64,000 nucleotides of DNA from Paenibacillus alba (GTDB taxonomy: Bacteria > Bacillota > Bacilli > Paenibacillales > NBRC-103111), in NCBI RefSeq assembly GCF_013204855.1, contig NZ_JABMKZ010000004.1, forward strand, positions 1-64,000, in the 5' to 3' direction. This document shows, piece after piece, positions 8,856 to 17,036 of this stretch. The notes beneath the pieces were generated by a model. The model worked only from the letters and a program-made list of their open reading frames with translations. It did no database searches and was not told the DNA's origin. A program made the position numbers and the translations under genes. The first letter of the stretch is position 1, and every line of letters begins with the position of its first letter.

Positions 8856-10418
8856 TCATTTTTCTCTGAACAGCCAGAAGCTGTCCCCGGAATCGGTATT
8901 CATAATCAAGCTGTCGGTCGATGTTCGGGACATTGAGTTGTAAGCCCAGAACCGGTTAGCGCTTCCTGGAGCAAAAAACGAACGGGTCGACTCTGGAATC
9001 GTCAACAGACCGCTTCGCGCTGCAGCCTCGGGACGAATCCGATTTAACGTAAAGAACCCGTTGCCGCGGGCATGGCCGGGAGCATTATAAAATTGCAGCA
9101 TATCTAACGGCTTATCATGAACCTTCATCGTCACTTCCTTAAAGATCACATAAAGCCCATCCGGCCCCCGTTTCAACCACGGCTCTCTGTCACCAAGCAG
9201 GAAATCTGCGTATAGGCTTCGCGGCGCCCCTTCTTGTTCCGGGGGCACATCGACTATGATCATCCGGTGCATCGTCAGCTCCGCCAGATCCCCTGCAGCG
9301 ACAGGCTTATCGACAACATTAGCAAAGCTCGTATACGGAATCAGCTCATCATCAAACGTCACATGTATATAACGATTCTCATAATACAGCTTGACATCGT
9401 CTGTGGACATCTGCTTCGGGTGCTCCGGTCCGAGATACATCGAATCCCCCCGTTGCAGGCCTTCGAGTACCGCCTCCCGAATCGTCATGTTCAGATCACG
9501 CAGCTTTACAAATCTCGTCGGCTTCGTCTCATCATGAAAATTATAATAAATTCCTGTATCCGGCAGCTTCGCCAGCGGCTCCAGACCAGCAAAATCCATC
9601 TTGCTGCTCAAACCGATCCCGATCAACTTGATATACTTCGGGATGGCTCTCCCCTCCTCACTATTGGGTACCTTCAAGTAACGGTAGGGCGTCAAGCTTG
9701 TCGCATTCGTTCCCGTCAAGCCTACCTCGCGCAATTCATTCAGCCCAAGATAGTCCTCCGCGCGGGTGCCTTCCACCCGCTCATATCGCAGCAGAATCGC
9801 AGCCAACTCCGCTCTGCTGGCCGTCTCGTTTGGACGCAAGCTTCCATCCTCGAAGCCGTTAACCAGCCCAGCCCCTCTGGCGAGTGCCAAATAAGGAATC
9901 TGCTCCGGCGTGAAGCCGCCCCGGTAGCTTTCCGGTGAAGGCAGCAGCGTATGGGCAGTGTCGACGAGCGCTTGCCGGAAACCGGTGTCTGCCTGCGCCA
10001 GCCCAGTAGCCATCCATTTCATAAGCTCGAATCGTGTGACCGGAACGTCCGGCTGGAAGCCTTGATCGTAATCTGCTGGGGAGATGAAGCCAAGCCGAAT
10101 CAGCTTGTCCACCTCAGCGCGGCTCCAGTGGCTATCTACACCGGCTATGGAAGCGCCCGGTTGGCTCGTCTCCTTCAACCGCGTGACACGGCTGAGCATA
10201 CTAGCCGCCTCAGCGCGCGTTACAGCATGATCAGGACGGAAGGTTCCGTCAGCGTAGCCTTGCACCAGTTTCTGTGTCACAGCCGTCTGAACAACCTCTG
10301 CCGACCAGTGTCCTTTTAAATCTGTAAAGCCGCTGGCTTGCGCAGAGGCTGGCTGGCTCAGAATGGAAATACCCAGCAGCAGCACAAGATTGAGCGTCCA
10401 TATTTGTTGCTTATTCAT
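8856..10418 (-). CDS. Secreted SLH-domain surface protein
   Basis: The 520-residue protein has a signal peptide at residues 1-28 (ILSQPASAQA). Three N-terminal SLH repeats follow, at about 30-75 (FTDLKGHWSAEVVQTAV, VQGYADGTFRPDHAVTRAEA), 90-150 and 175-215 (LVNGFEDGSLRPNETASRAE). They should bind pyruvylated cell-wall polymer. The C-terminal 300 residues match no family I know and are the likely functional part. Its base composition is richer in G+C than the neighbouring small genes. AGGGAGTAGG lies at the correct distance from the ATG. It has its own terminator and seems monocistronic. Confidence 0.85.
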   Translation of the reverse strand: MNKQQIWTLNLVLLLGISILSQPASAQASGFTDLKGHWSAEVVQTAVTQKLVQGYADGTFRPDHAVTRAEAASMLSRVTRLKETSQPGASIAGVDSHWSRAEVDKLIRLGFISPADYDQGFQPDVPVTRFELMKWMATGLAQADTGFRQALVDTAHTLLPSPESYRGGFTPEQIPYLALARGAGLVNGFEDGSLRPNETASRAELAAILLRYERVEGTRAEDYLGLNELREVGLTGTNATSLTPYRYLKVPNSEEGRAIPKYIKLIGIGLSSKMDFAGLEPLAKLPDTGIYYNFHDETKPTRFVKLRDLNMTIREAVLEGLQRGDSMYLGPEHPKQMSTDDVKLYYENRYIHVTFDDELIPYTSFANVVDKPVAAGDLAELTMHRMIIVDVPPEQEGAPRSLYADFLLGDREPWLKRGPDGLYVIFKEVTMKVHDKPLDMLQFYNAPGHARGNGFFTLNRIRPEAAARSGLLTIPESTRSFFAPGSANRFWAYNSMSRTSTDSLIMNTDSGDSFWLFREK

Positions 10419-10607
10419 TTTTCCTACTCCCTTCCAAATTCACGACAAACACTATTCTACCAAAGATTGGAGTACTTTTTCATCTTTCAGGTTAAACTCG
10501 TATTAAAACTTCGCATTATAGCTCCAACCTTGCTGATAGATTCTTGTGTTATTGACTTACCAACTGGCTGCCCAATTATACTTATTTCTACAAAATCCTA
10601 ATTTCGC

Positions 10608-11257
10608 TTACAAAGCCCCAATCTCCACAATTCTGTTTTCCAACCGGGAACATTCTGTAGAAAATCCGATTAGATGCCCATATACGGATTTCTCTAAAGA
10701 AGTGCTTGATATCGAAGGCTTTTCCCCTCGCAGCACACGCACGAAATCATTCACAAGCAGTAAATCTCCCCCGCCGTGACTGTCATTGGTTACATTTACG
10801 GTTACGCGCTCCTCTGTGTATTCATGCCCAGAACGGGCATCGGGGTGTCTGACTACAAATGAACCATCTTCCAAAGTTCCCTGAATCTCTCCCTTCGTCC
10901 CAACGATGAATAACGTTCTACATGGTTTGGAAGTCCCCCCGATCATATTGTGCGTAGCCGTTGAGCCATTCTCGAATTCCACGATAACGGATTGGCGATC
11001 GACGACATCGTTGTCGCAATGCCAGACGCATCGGCCATACGGACTGCTTGTGCGCAGGATATGTTGGTCTTATTTCGCCCGTCATCCAACTAATAATATC
11101 CAAGTCATGGCAGCATTTCGCCATAAGCATAGATGATTTGCATGTTTCTTTGGAGTTCCACTTCCCTCTAATAAAGGAAGCCGCCATATGATGATAACTA
11201 ACATGTTCCGCCGTTTGAATATTGACGACTTCTCCGATGACGCCAAAGCTGGCTTAT
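10608..11257 (-). pseudogene. Gfo/Idh/MocA-family dehydrogenase remnant
   Basis: Two frames give parts of one oxidoreductase. The first (from about 11257, including VVNIQTAEHVSYHHMAASFIR and LMAKCCHDLDII) reaches SWMTG. The second has YGRCVWHCDNDVVDRQSVIVEFENGSTATHN and a C-terminal part ending in FSTECSRLENR. Family members have about 50-60 residues between SWMTG and the RCV motif that are absent here, and the N-terminal NAD-binding Rossmann half is missing too. There is therefore a 5' truncation, an internal deletion and a frame change, so the gene is dead. The intact Gfo/Idh gene at 26777 is a different copy. Confidence 0.85.
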
Positions 11258-11265
11258 AATTATAA

Positions 11266-11319
11266 TAAAACCTCCTATCAGAGCAATTATTTCTAGTTTG
11301 CTACTAATAGAAGGTTTTA
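11266..11319 (-). terminator. Terminator of the DUF3888 gene
   Basis: AAAACCTCCTATCAG faces CTAATAGAAGGTTTT, giving up to 15 pairs with two G-U pairs, about 30 bases beyond the stop at 11348. On the minus strand the arm ends in a T-rich TTTTATTATAATT. Confidence 0.65.
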
Positions 11320-11347
11320 GACTTATTAATTCAACTCTCGTTCCCAG

Positions 11348-12040
11348 TTACTTCAAAAGATTTTGGTAATTAGGGAGGAAATCATCCTTATTGGGTCCTC
11401 TAAGATGTTCAAAATTTTTAAGCTCAACTCCAGCCAGTGAGATCCGATATGTAAGTTCATCTTCGCCGACAGGTATATGAGGACCGACTATGGGTTGAGC
11501 ATCAATTGTGATTAAAAAATCAAAACCACGGAAAGCAGCTACCCTTTCAAGACTTTTCACATTTACATAACCTGGATGAATAACTGGTGGTACTGTAATT
11601 ACATCTGCGTATACCTCAGCAAGCTTCTCTTGTATATGCGGAAGTAGACTTATGACAAGCATATCTTGTAATTGCAGTTCCTTTGAGTCCTCAAGTGGCT
11701 TATTGCCAGCTGGATTTGAAGTTTGCTCTGAAAGAGCCTTTTCAGCAACATAGTGAACATCTATTTTATGTTTGTTATCCGTCTCAGGAGAGGCTTGTGT
11801 GTATTTTACAAGAGCACCACTGCTCTCAGCGAATAAACGAAGAGGCACATATGCCTTGTTATTATAGTTAAGCACCTCTTCACCTTCTTGCAGTTGTACT
11901 TCTTTGGAGAATCCGTTAGCTAGAAAAAAAGTAACTTTACTTGGAAAGCTTGTTGTTTCAATCACACTCGAAGCAAATACAGAAGTTGTTGCCATTAAGA
12001 AGGCACCACACAACACACCTGCAATAAAATGTTTCTTCAA
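11348..12040 (-). CDS. Secreted protein with a copper-amine-oxidase-like stalk and DUF3888
   Basis: The protein of about 230 residues has a signal peptide (GVLCGAFLMATTSVFASS), a short stalk-like domain (about 30-75, VLNYNNKAYVPLRLFAESSGA, typical of copper amine oxidase N-terminal-like domains of Firmicute surface proteins) and a C-terminal DUF3888 domain (about 115-225, LQDMLVISLLPHIQEKL, GFDFLITIDAQPIVGPHIPVG). The role of DUF3888 is unknown. The TTG at 12040 was chosen because GAGGAG lies eight bases before it; the GTG at 12049 is too close to that site. It is monocistronic, with its own hairpin. Confidence 0.75.
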   Translation of the reverse strand: MKKHFIAGVLCGAFLMATTSVFASSVIETTSFPSKVTFFLANGFSKEVQLQEGEEVLNYNNKAYVPLRLFAESSGALVKYTQASPETDNKHKIDVHYVAEKALSEQTSNPAGNKPLEDSKELQLQDMLVISLLPHIQEKLAEVYADVITVPPVIHPGYVNVKSLERVAAFRGFDFLITIDAQPIVGPHIPVGEDELTYRISLAGVELKNFEHLRGPNKDDFLPNYQNLLK

Positions 12041-12229
12041 TTCGTCCACTCCTCTTCAAATGTAAATTCTATTCATTTGACGAAGCGAATGTACTTTTTG
12101 ATGCAAACACGTTATATATTAAATATCGCCACCATACATGTAATTCAAAGGAAAGGTAAGTTGCGTTATTCTGCCCGTTCGTATTTGACACAAACCGACA
12201 ATGGCTGAATTCCTTAAAAGATTCGTTTC

Positions 12230-12475
12230 TTATAGCTTTTCCATGAAAGCTAACAAATGTTCTTTCACCTGTGCTTTTTCTTCCTGAGTCATATTGTTTA
12301 ATTGTAAATTCTTTGCATGATCAGGGGTAATAAGGATTGTGGAGGGTTCTTGAATTGTTTCTTTAAGGGTATTTCCTTTTTCAGTGAGCAACAGCTTAGA
12401 TTTGTTTGAATAGGAATGAATTATTTCTGTTTGTAAATAATTACCTTTCATATCATAAAGATCCTTGTTCAGCAT
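12230..12475 (-). CDS. Small hypothetical protein
   Basis: Up to 81 residues, hydrophilic, with a central ETIQEPSTILITPDHAKNL segment and a Lys/Glu-rich C-terminal helix. No family was recognised. A TATAAT element lies 17 bases upstream of the first ATG, so that start would be nearly leaderless; the in-frame ATG at 12454 has AAGGATC before it and may be the real start. There is no signal peptide or membrane segment. Confidence 0.4.
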   Translation of the reverse strand: MLNKDLYDMKGNYLQTEIIHSYSNKSKLLLTEKGNTLKETIQEPSTILITPDHAKNLQLNNMTQEEKAQVKEHLLAFMEKL

Positions 12476-12538
12476 ATTTAGATTAGATTACTATTATACC
12501 ATATTATGGGTAATTTTAGTTATTGAAACTCGTTGTTC

Positions 12539-12600
12539 AACGGCAGCCGATCGTTTGTCAGCTGCCGCCAAGTAATGATTAAACTATAGTTCTCCGTTAG
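12539..12600. repeat. Intergenic hairpin repeat, copy b
   Basis: CGGCAGC and GCTGCCG form a stem, followed after about 15 bases by the tail TAAACTATAGTTCTCCGTTAG that also accompanies other copies. Confidence 0.55.
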
Positions 12601-12717
12601 AACTTAATCTCATTTGCCCTTGATGACATTATTATCAATTAAAAATTCATCCGACATACTCTTTTGAAGAAAGTCGATTTACTACCCCCCAATTCCATTA
12701 TGACTAAGCAGAGGCCC

Positions 12718-12806
12718 AGCTTTTTTTAAAAAATTGTTTTCTGGGTCTTCTTTAATTTGCCGTTTTTTAAGAACCAGAGCTTTTTAATTTTCATGGAAGT
12801 TGAATG
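12718..12806. repeat. Degenerate ~85-bp repeat, copy 2
   Basis: Aligns with 36-124; the shared core on this strand is TTTTTAATTTTCATGGAAGTT (one or two changes in the other copy). The minus strand reads MKIKKLWFLKNGKLKKTQ before a stop. Function unknown. Confidence 0.3.
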
Positions 12807-12821
12807 ACGGTTTGCAACTTA

Positions 12822-14822
12822 TCATTTAACATACTTTTGAAAGATGGGCTTCGCTTTGGCGACCACTAGACCGCTACCTCCACGTCCTTTCACATCTTCA
12901 ACCATCATCGAAATCAATAATCGAGGCTTTTCTGTATTAAACCCCACAAACCAGCCGTTTTCTTGGCCATCTTCACCCTTTTTCAACTTCAGCTCAGCAG
13001 TTCCGGTTTTACCGGCAATGGGCACATTCGGCAAATAAGTACCGTGACCGAATCCCTTCGGATTTTGAACAACTTCAAGTAAATCCTTCTGAATCAAATC
13101 TGCATTTTCTGGGCTGGTCACCGCTTCTCTCCAGACGTTGCCCTTCTTATCTTGTTCACTCAAAGCTGGATAAAGAAGATTCCCCTTATTAACAAAAGGG
13201 ATATAAGAAAGCGCCACATGAAGTGGTGTCATCAGGACTTCGCCTTGACCATAGGCGGAATCGGCTAATTGTACATCACTCTTGATTCCGCTATTCGATA
13301 ATGTGGCTACATCTACTGGATAGGCGATCGGGAGTTTCTCCCCAAACCCAAATTTTTGAGCTTCACGCTCAAACTTTTCTTTTCCCATATCCAAAGCTTC
13401 CTGTGCAAAGAAAATATTATCTGAGTTAACTAATGCATCTCTCATACTCTCATCAGAAACATCACGGACTCGTGTCACATAATAATTCCCCCACGAAGCA
13501 TCTTTCGTCCAGCGTAGGCCTTCAATATGTCTTACACGCTGTGGCACCGTTACCTTTGTGTTTAGTCCAGCTGCAGCTGTCACCGATTTAAAAACGGAGC
13601 CTGGAGCATATAGCTTCGTAAATCGGTTCAGCAGCGGCTTCTTTGGATCATCATTCCACTGTTTCCATTGCTTATCAGATACACCGCTAATAAACGTATT
13701 CGGATTATAGGCAGGGCTGCTAACCAAGGATAAAATCTCCCCGGTAGAGGGATTGAGGGCAACAGCCGCACCAGCGTCATGATTCATCTGTTCGTATATG
13801 GAAAGTTGCAAATCAGCATCAATTGTTAATCGGATGTCCTGTCCAGGAACCGCTTCACGTTCAGCCAGCGTGCGCTTTATTTTACCAGTGGCATCCGCAA
13901 TGTCAATGCGTCCGCCATCTTTTCCCTTTAGCTGTTCCTCATAAATTTGCTCCAATCCGGCTTTTCCAAGTAAATCGCCCGTCACATACCCTTTTACCTT
14001 AAGCTTGCTGAGCTCTTCCGCATTAATTTGTTGGATATAGCCCGTTAATTGAGCCGCAGCTTCCCCAAGCGGATATACACGCATCTTCTGCTCCTGGGAA
14101 CTAACGCCCGGCAAACTCTCCAGACCTTGTAAGAGCTGAACATCTGGCCGACCAAGAGGCACAAAATAGCCCGTTTTGATCCATGATGCGCTAAGTTTCT
14201 TGTTGATGTCTTCCAGACTTAAGTTCAAGGCTTCACTTAGTCGGATTTTCGTTTTCTCTGCATCCGGACCTAGTTGATCTGGAACCACTCCTAGCATAAG
14301 TACTTTTCCGTTAATGGCCAGACCTTGACCTTTACGATCTATAAGATTCCCGCGAACCGCTTTGAAGGATTGAGCTAACACTTTATCTCCATCCTTCATG
14401 TCAGGGAAAATAAGCGACGGATTCCACTGCACTCCCCATGGATGCTCTTTTTGACTCTTATCATGGACAAGAAAAACCTGTTGAGTGAAGGAAATGGGGC
14501 CAGCCTGAGTGTCCATACTGGATTGAAACGTAAATGAGTCTGGTGCGCTCCCCTTTGTACTTTCCGAAAATTGTTTATTAAGGAGAGTTACCTTGAGATT
14601 AGTAGCCCCGATCCCCGAATAAATATCACGGTACCGCTTAACAAACGTTTCCTTTCCAATTTTCTGCTTGGCATCCTCTGACAAAATGTCATACATATCT
14701 TCAAATCTCAACTCATTCCAAGCTTGTAAATATGCCTGAAAGCGCTCCTCCGGAAGCTCCTCCTGCTTACATCCTGTTAAAAAAACGAAAACACATAATA
14801 CGCCAACTATCCAAAGTTTCAT
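12822..14822 (-). CDS. Penicillin-binding transpeptidase, MecA-N type lipoprotein (PBP3-like)
   Basis: This class B PBP cross-links peptidoglycan at the outer face of the membrane. Residues 1-19 form a lipoprotein signal with lipobox LTGC. A MecA-N/NTF2-like domain follows (about 22-140, ERFQAYLQAWNELRFEDMYDIL), then a dimerisation domain and the transpeptidase. The active-site motifs are SVFK (SXXK, in APGSVFKSVTAA), SDN (VNSDNIFF) and KTG (AGKTGTAEL). The ATG at 14822 was chosen because AAAGGA precedes it; a longer frame to 14873 lacks a ribosome site. The domain order matches Bacillus PbpC and the MecA group, whose members often have low beta-lactam affinity; no resistance is claimed here. 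It is monocistronic. Confidence 0.92.
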   Translation of the reverse strand: MKLWIVGVLCVFVFLTGCKQEELPEERFQAYLQAWNELRFEDMYDILSEDAKQKIGKETFVKRYRDIYSGIGATNLKVTLLNKQFSESTKGSAPDSFTFQSSMDTQAGPISFTQQVFLVHDKSQKEHPWGVQWNPSLIFPDMKDGDKVLAQSFKAVRGNLIDRKGQGLAINGKVLMLGVVPDQLGPDAEKTKIRLSEALNLSLEDINKKLSASWIKTGYFVPLGRPDVQLLQGLESLPGVSSQEQKMRVYPLGEAAAQLTGYIQQINAEELSKLKVKGYVTGDLLGKAGLEQIYEEQLKGKDGGRIDIADATGKIKRTLAEREAVPGQDIRLTIDADLQLSIYEQMNHDAGAAVALNPSTGEILSLVSSPAYNPNTFISGVSDKQWKQWNDDPKKPLLNRFTKLYAPGSVFKSVTAAAGLNTKVTVPQRVRHIEGLRWTKDASWGNYYVTRVRDVSDESMRDALVNSDNIFFAQEALDMGKEKFEREAQKFGFGEKLPIAYPVDVATLSNSGIKSDVQLADSAYGQGEVLMTPLHVALSYIPFVNKGNLLYPALSEQDKKGNVWREAVTSPENADLIQKDLLEVVQNPKGFGHGTYLPNVPIAGKTGTAELKLKKGEDGQENGWFVGFNTEKPRLLISMMVEDVKGRGGSGLVVAKAKPIFQKYVK

Positions 14823-15186
14823 GAAGACTTTCCTTTCTAAAGGCCTTTTAATTATGAATAGATAAGTAAACATTCAAAATAATCAAGAATTCTTTCTATA
14901 TGGTCTATAAGCTTCATCCGATTATGTTAACTTACTACCCTTTGTTCGACGTAATAATGAAAAGACGAGTTCATTTCTATAAGGTGTTCTACCTTTACAA
15001 CAAGACCATCTTCTTTTGCCGAAAATTTCATAATAAAGGGTATCATATTATTATTCAACTAACCTCCCCGTTACTCAATAACAAAAGAGGAGCTGCTGCG
15101 AAGCAAGCCCCTCAACTTATGGCCAAGTTATTCCTCCTAATTCCCAAAAGTCCTTCTTTTGTATACTGCCCAATAGCTTAATAGCA
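14823..15186. other. Intergenic region, about 360 bases
   Basis: No gene. It contains the hairpin repeat at 15087-15116 preceded by ATTCAACTAACCTCCCCGTT, which is the usual tail of the repeat family, here at the left. The promoter of the PBP gene should lie at 14830-14900. Confidence 0.4.
15087..15116. repeat. Intergenic hairpin repeat, copy c
   Basis: The core GAGGAGCTGCTGCGAAGCAA (continuing to CTCAAC) is identical over more than 30 bases to the copy at 18789. GAGGAGCTGCTGCGAAGC and the downstream GCCCCTC can pair in part. Confidence 0.6.
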
Positions 15187-15189
15187 AAT

Positions 15190-15250
15190 GGAGCAGCTGC
15201 CGCGGCAATCTGCTCCAGGTTTGTTTGAACTAACGTTCACCGTTTGCTTA
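15190..15250. repeat. Intergenic hairpin repeat, copy d
   Basis: GGAGCAG and CTGCTCC bracket the inner palindrome GCCGCGGC. After it comes TTGAACTAACGTTCACCGTT, the family tail. The core is identical over 25 bases to 16991-17015. Confidence 0.6.
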
Positions 15251-15319
15251 ATGACTATTTTTTTCAACGCTTGGATTCTAATAACGCCATTTTGTTTGCC
15301 AACATCTTTGAGAGAAGGT

Positions 15320-15598
15320 TTTGAAACTGGTTCTACGACGAATGCAAGGTTAGCTGACAACTATGAACGGGTAGTGATTTTATCTCCAATGCCAAAGGGT
15401 TTCGGTTCGATTCTGGGAGCTGCGGAGGATGCTGCAGCAATGAGCGTGAATGCAAATGTAGTTCTTGTCACACCTGATGAGCAAAGCATCAAAGCCATCG
15501 GACCCAATCCGTATGATCCAACAATCTGCAGTGCTGTTGCAATCGCCGGACGAGCGCAAAGCAAACAAATCGTTGACGCCATTCTTTCCATTTGGTAA
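15320..15598 (+). pseudogene. Patatin-like phospholipase, C-terminal remnant
   Basis: About 90 codons match the C-terminal end of patatin-like phospholipases: STTNARLADNYERVVILSPMP, VVLVTPDEQSIKAIGPNPYDP and AVAIAGRAQSKQIVDAIL. The catalytic GXSXG and Asp-containing halves are absent. The upstream reading frame is made of repeat copy d and unrelated DNA, so the long frame starting at 15188 is not a real protein. The gene is clearly a relic. Confidence 0.75.
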
Positions 15599-15755
15599 CG
15601 CAAAGTACCATTCTTTAATGGCGATCGAAATCTGCCCGTTAGTCATCCATTGAAAAATGTCACTAGGCTTATTTGCCGATTTCATGCTCATGCCTGCTAT
15701 TATAAACTTTTCAAACTTGCGGATTACCGGTTACGCTCAATTTTTTCCATAGACT
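15599..15755. other. Short unassigned stretch
   Basis: A minus-strand frame here begins MKSANKPSDIFQWMTNGQISI and looks somewhat protein-like, but it runs into the antisense of the patatin remnant. I do not recognise it and do not call a gene. Confidence 0.3.
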
Positions 15756-15782
15756 TGTGATTCAAATAAATCCTGTTGGGTC

Positions 15783-15965
15783 GAAGAAAATGACGGCTTA
15801 TTGATGTTATTTAGCGGCAATAACGCCGACGATATTTCACAAGTTATTAACCCAAAAAATGGATGTACCCTCGGATTTGCCATTAGTCCTGATTCTTACC
15901 ATGCTGTGAGTAGAATTTATGATGGAGAGAGATATCCCTTAGTCTATTCTTTTCATGCTGCTTAG
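15783..15965 (+). pseudogene. 2OG-Fe(II) oxygenase-like remnant
   Basis: About 60 codons end at the TAG at 15963: EENDGLLMLFSGNN, INPKNGCTLGFAISPDSYHAVSRI and GERYPLVYSF. The HAVS segment with a following Arg resembles the end of the jelly-roll of prolyl-hydroxylase-like 2OG-Fe(II) oxygenases (second metal His and the 2-oxoglutarate-binding Arg). The rest of the gene is missing. It is an ORF fragment without a start or ribosome site. Confidence 0.5.
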
Positions 15966-15978
15966 TTATTGCAGACAT

Positions 15979-16019
15979 AAAATGACCAGTACAAGTTAAT
16001 ACTTGTCTGGTCATTTTTT
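15979..16019. terminator. Bidirectional terminator
   Basis: ATGACCAG, with ACAAG next to it, pairs with CTTGT and CTGGTCAT, and T-runs follow on both strands (TTTTTT on plus, TTTT on minus). It can end the minus-strand Imm51 gene and any plus-strand transcript of the oxygenase relic. Confidence 0.8.
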
Positions 16020-16105
16020 ATCTTTCCTAATCTACAATCCCCATTCACCTACGTTTACCACAGCCTCCACTTCGGCTTTCCCACATCAATATAAATGCTT
16101 TCCAA

Positions 16106-16855
16106 TCAATCTAATTCAGCTCGTGAAAATAGGTCTTTTATTAATGAGTCATCTTCACATGCTTCCTTAAAGGCTATTGCAAAACTAAGTATTGCTTCTC
16201 TATTGTCTGAATAAGCAGCGAACATATCGGCTTCAGGGTCAAATCGCACGATATCAACTAAATGTGGCATTTTTTCTTCAAGAAACACGGCTGCTAATGA
16301 ACCCCAATCATAGCCATTGCCCTCAAATCCTTCTTCGGCTCGTGTTTGAAAAATTTCATACTTATATTTGCCAGCACTTAAAATCATTGATATGCTTCCA
16401 TTATTATGCGAAACTAGCCCAAATGGGTTTATTTTTTCATTAACTTCTAACAAACCCTCATCCTGTTCAAAGTTAACTATATGAATGGTTTCATTTCCTG
16501 CACTACCAGAGGCGTTGCGGCTCATTTCTAAAAACCTCCTGCCATGTTTATCTTCAGGGTCTAGTGCTACAGCTTGTTCAAAAGCAACTATCGCTTCCTT
16601 ATACCGTTTAAGGTAATAATAAGCATATCCTAAACGGTAATGCCAAAGAGGGTCTCGCTCGCCTTGCTTTTGCACAGATAAAAAATATTTGATAGCTTCA
16701 TTATAATTTTCTTGATTATTCAATGCTCTTGCCAAATGGCAAACTAAGTCATAGTCCCTGTCTGCTTCGGGTATTTCTATAATTTTATTAATGATTTTCT
16801 TATGCTGGTTCTTGTTATGCCAAAGAGTGAGCTGTTTCAATAGATCCTTATCCAT
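16106..16855 (-). CDS. TPR protein with Imm51-type immunity domain
   Basis: Residues 1-110 contain TPR motifs (HYRLGYAYYYLKRYKEAIVAFEQAVALDPED). The C-terminal 120 residues match immunity protein 51: GNGYDWGSLAAVFLEEKMP, VRFDPEADMFAAYS and ACEDDSLIKDLFSRAELD. Imm51 proteins protect cells from a cognate polymorphic toxin delivered by kin. No toxin gene lies in the window, so this is an orphan immunity protein, which can serve defence against neighbours. It has no signal and is cytoplasmic. The 249 residues are complete. The TPR front part may add a separate function. Confidence 0.82.
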   Translation of the reverse strand: MDKDLLKQLTLWHNKNQHKKIINKIIEIPEADRDYDLVCHLARALNNQENYNEAIKYFLSVQKQGERDPLWHYRLGYAYYYLKRYKEAIVAFEQAVALDPEDKHGRRFLEMSRNASGSAGNETIHIVNFEQDEGLLEVNEKINPFGLVSHNNGSISMILSAGKYKYEIFQTRAEEGFEGNGYDWGSLAAVFLEEKMPHLVDIVRFDPEADMFAAYSDNREAILSFAIAFKEACEDDSLIKDLFSRAELD

Positions 16856-16932
16856 CCTTGTATTCTCTCCTCTAACTTTAATTAAAATCAGGAATCATGA
16901 AACGTAGTGGAACACCTACGTTAAACGACTGT

Positions 16933-17015
16933 ACATGCCGTAACCATCGGGAGGGCATGTCGCTGGCTTATCCGTACTAGAACGTGCCCCAGCAGCTGCC
17001 GCGGCAATCTGCTCC
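16933..17015. repeat. Intergenic hairpin repeats, copy e
   Basis: Two hairpins: ACATGCC..GGCATGT at 16933-16960, and at 16991-17015 a core of 25 bases identical to 15192-15216 (AGCAGCTGCCGCGGCAATCT then GCTCC). The second lies between the Imm51 gene and the GNAT gene and may double as a terminator. Confidence 0.6.
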
Positions 17016-17036
17016 CTATTTATTTCTAAAATTGCA

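Larger units (their letters stand above)
12476..12821. other. 346-base intergenic region with repeats
   Basis: No gene is seen. It contains the hairpin repeat at 12539-12600, a degenerate repeat at 12718-12806 and, near 12490, the TATAAT upstream of the small protein gene. Confidence 0.5.

Noticed and set aside
9234-9938. Long plus-strand frame of 234 codons
   Set aside because: It lies fully antisense to the SLH gene at 8856-10418, has no ribosome site and no protein-like pattern.
15188-15320. N-terminal part of the 136-codon frame before the patatin remnant
   Set aside because: It is made of the hairpin repeat and its tail; only the part after 15320 resembles a protein.
15361-15691. Minus-strand frames over the patatin remnant
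   Set aside because: Antisense of the patatin remnant; the free end (MKSANKPSDIFQ) is not recognised.
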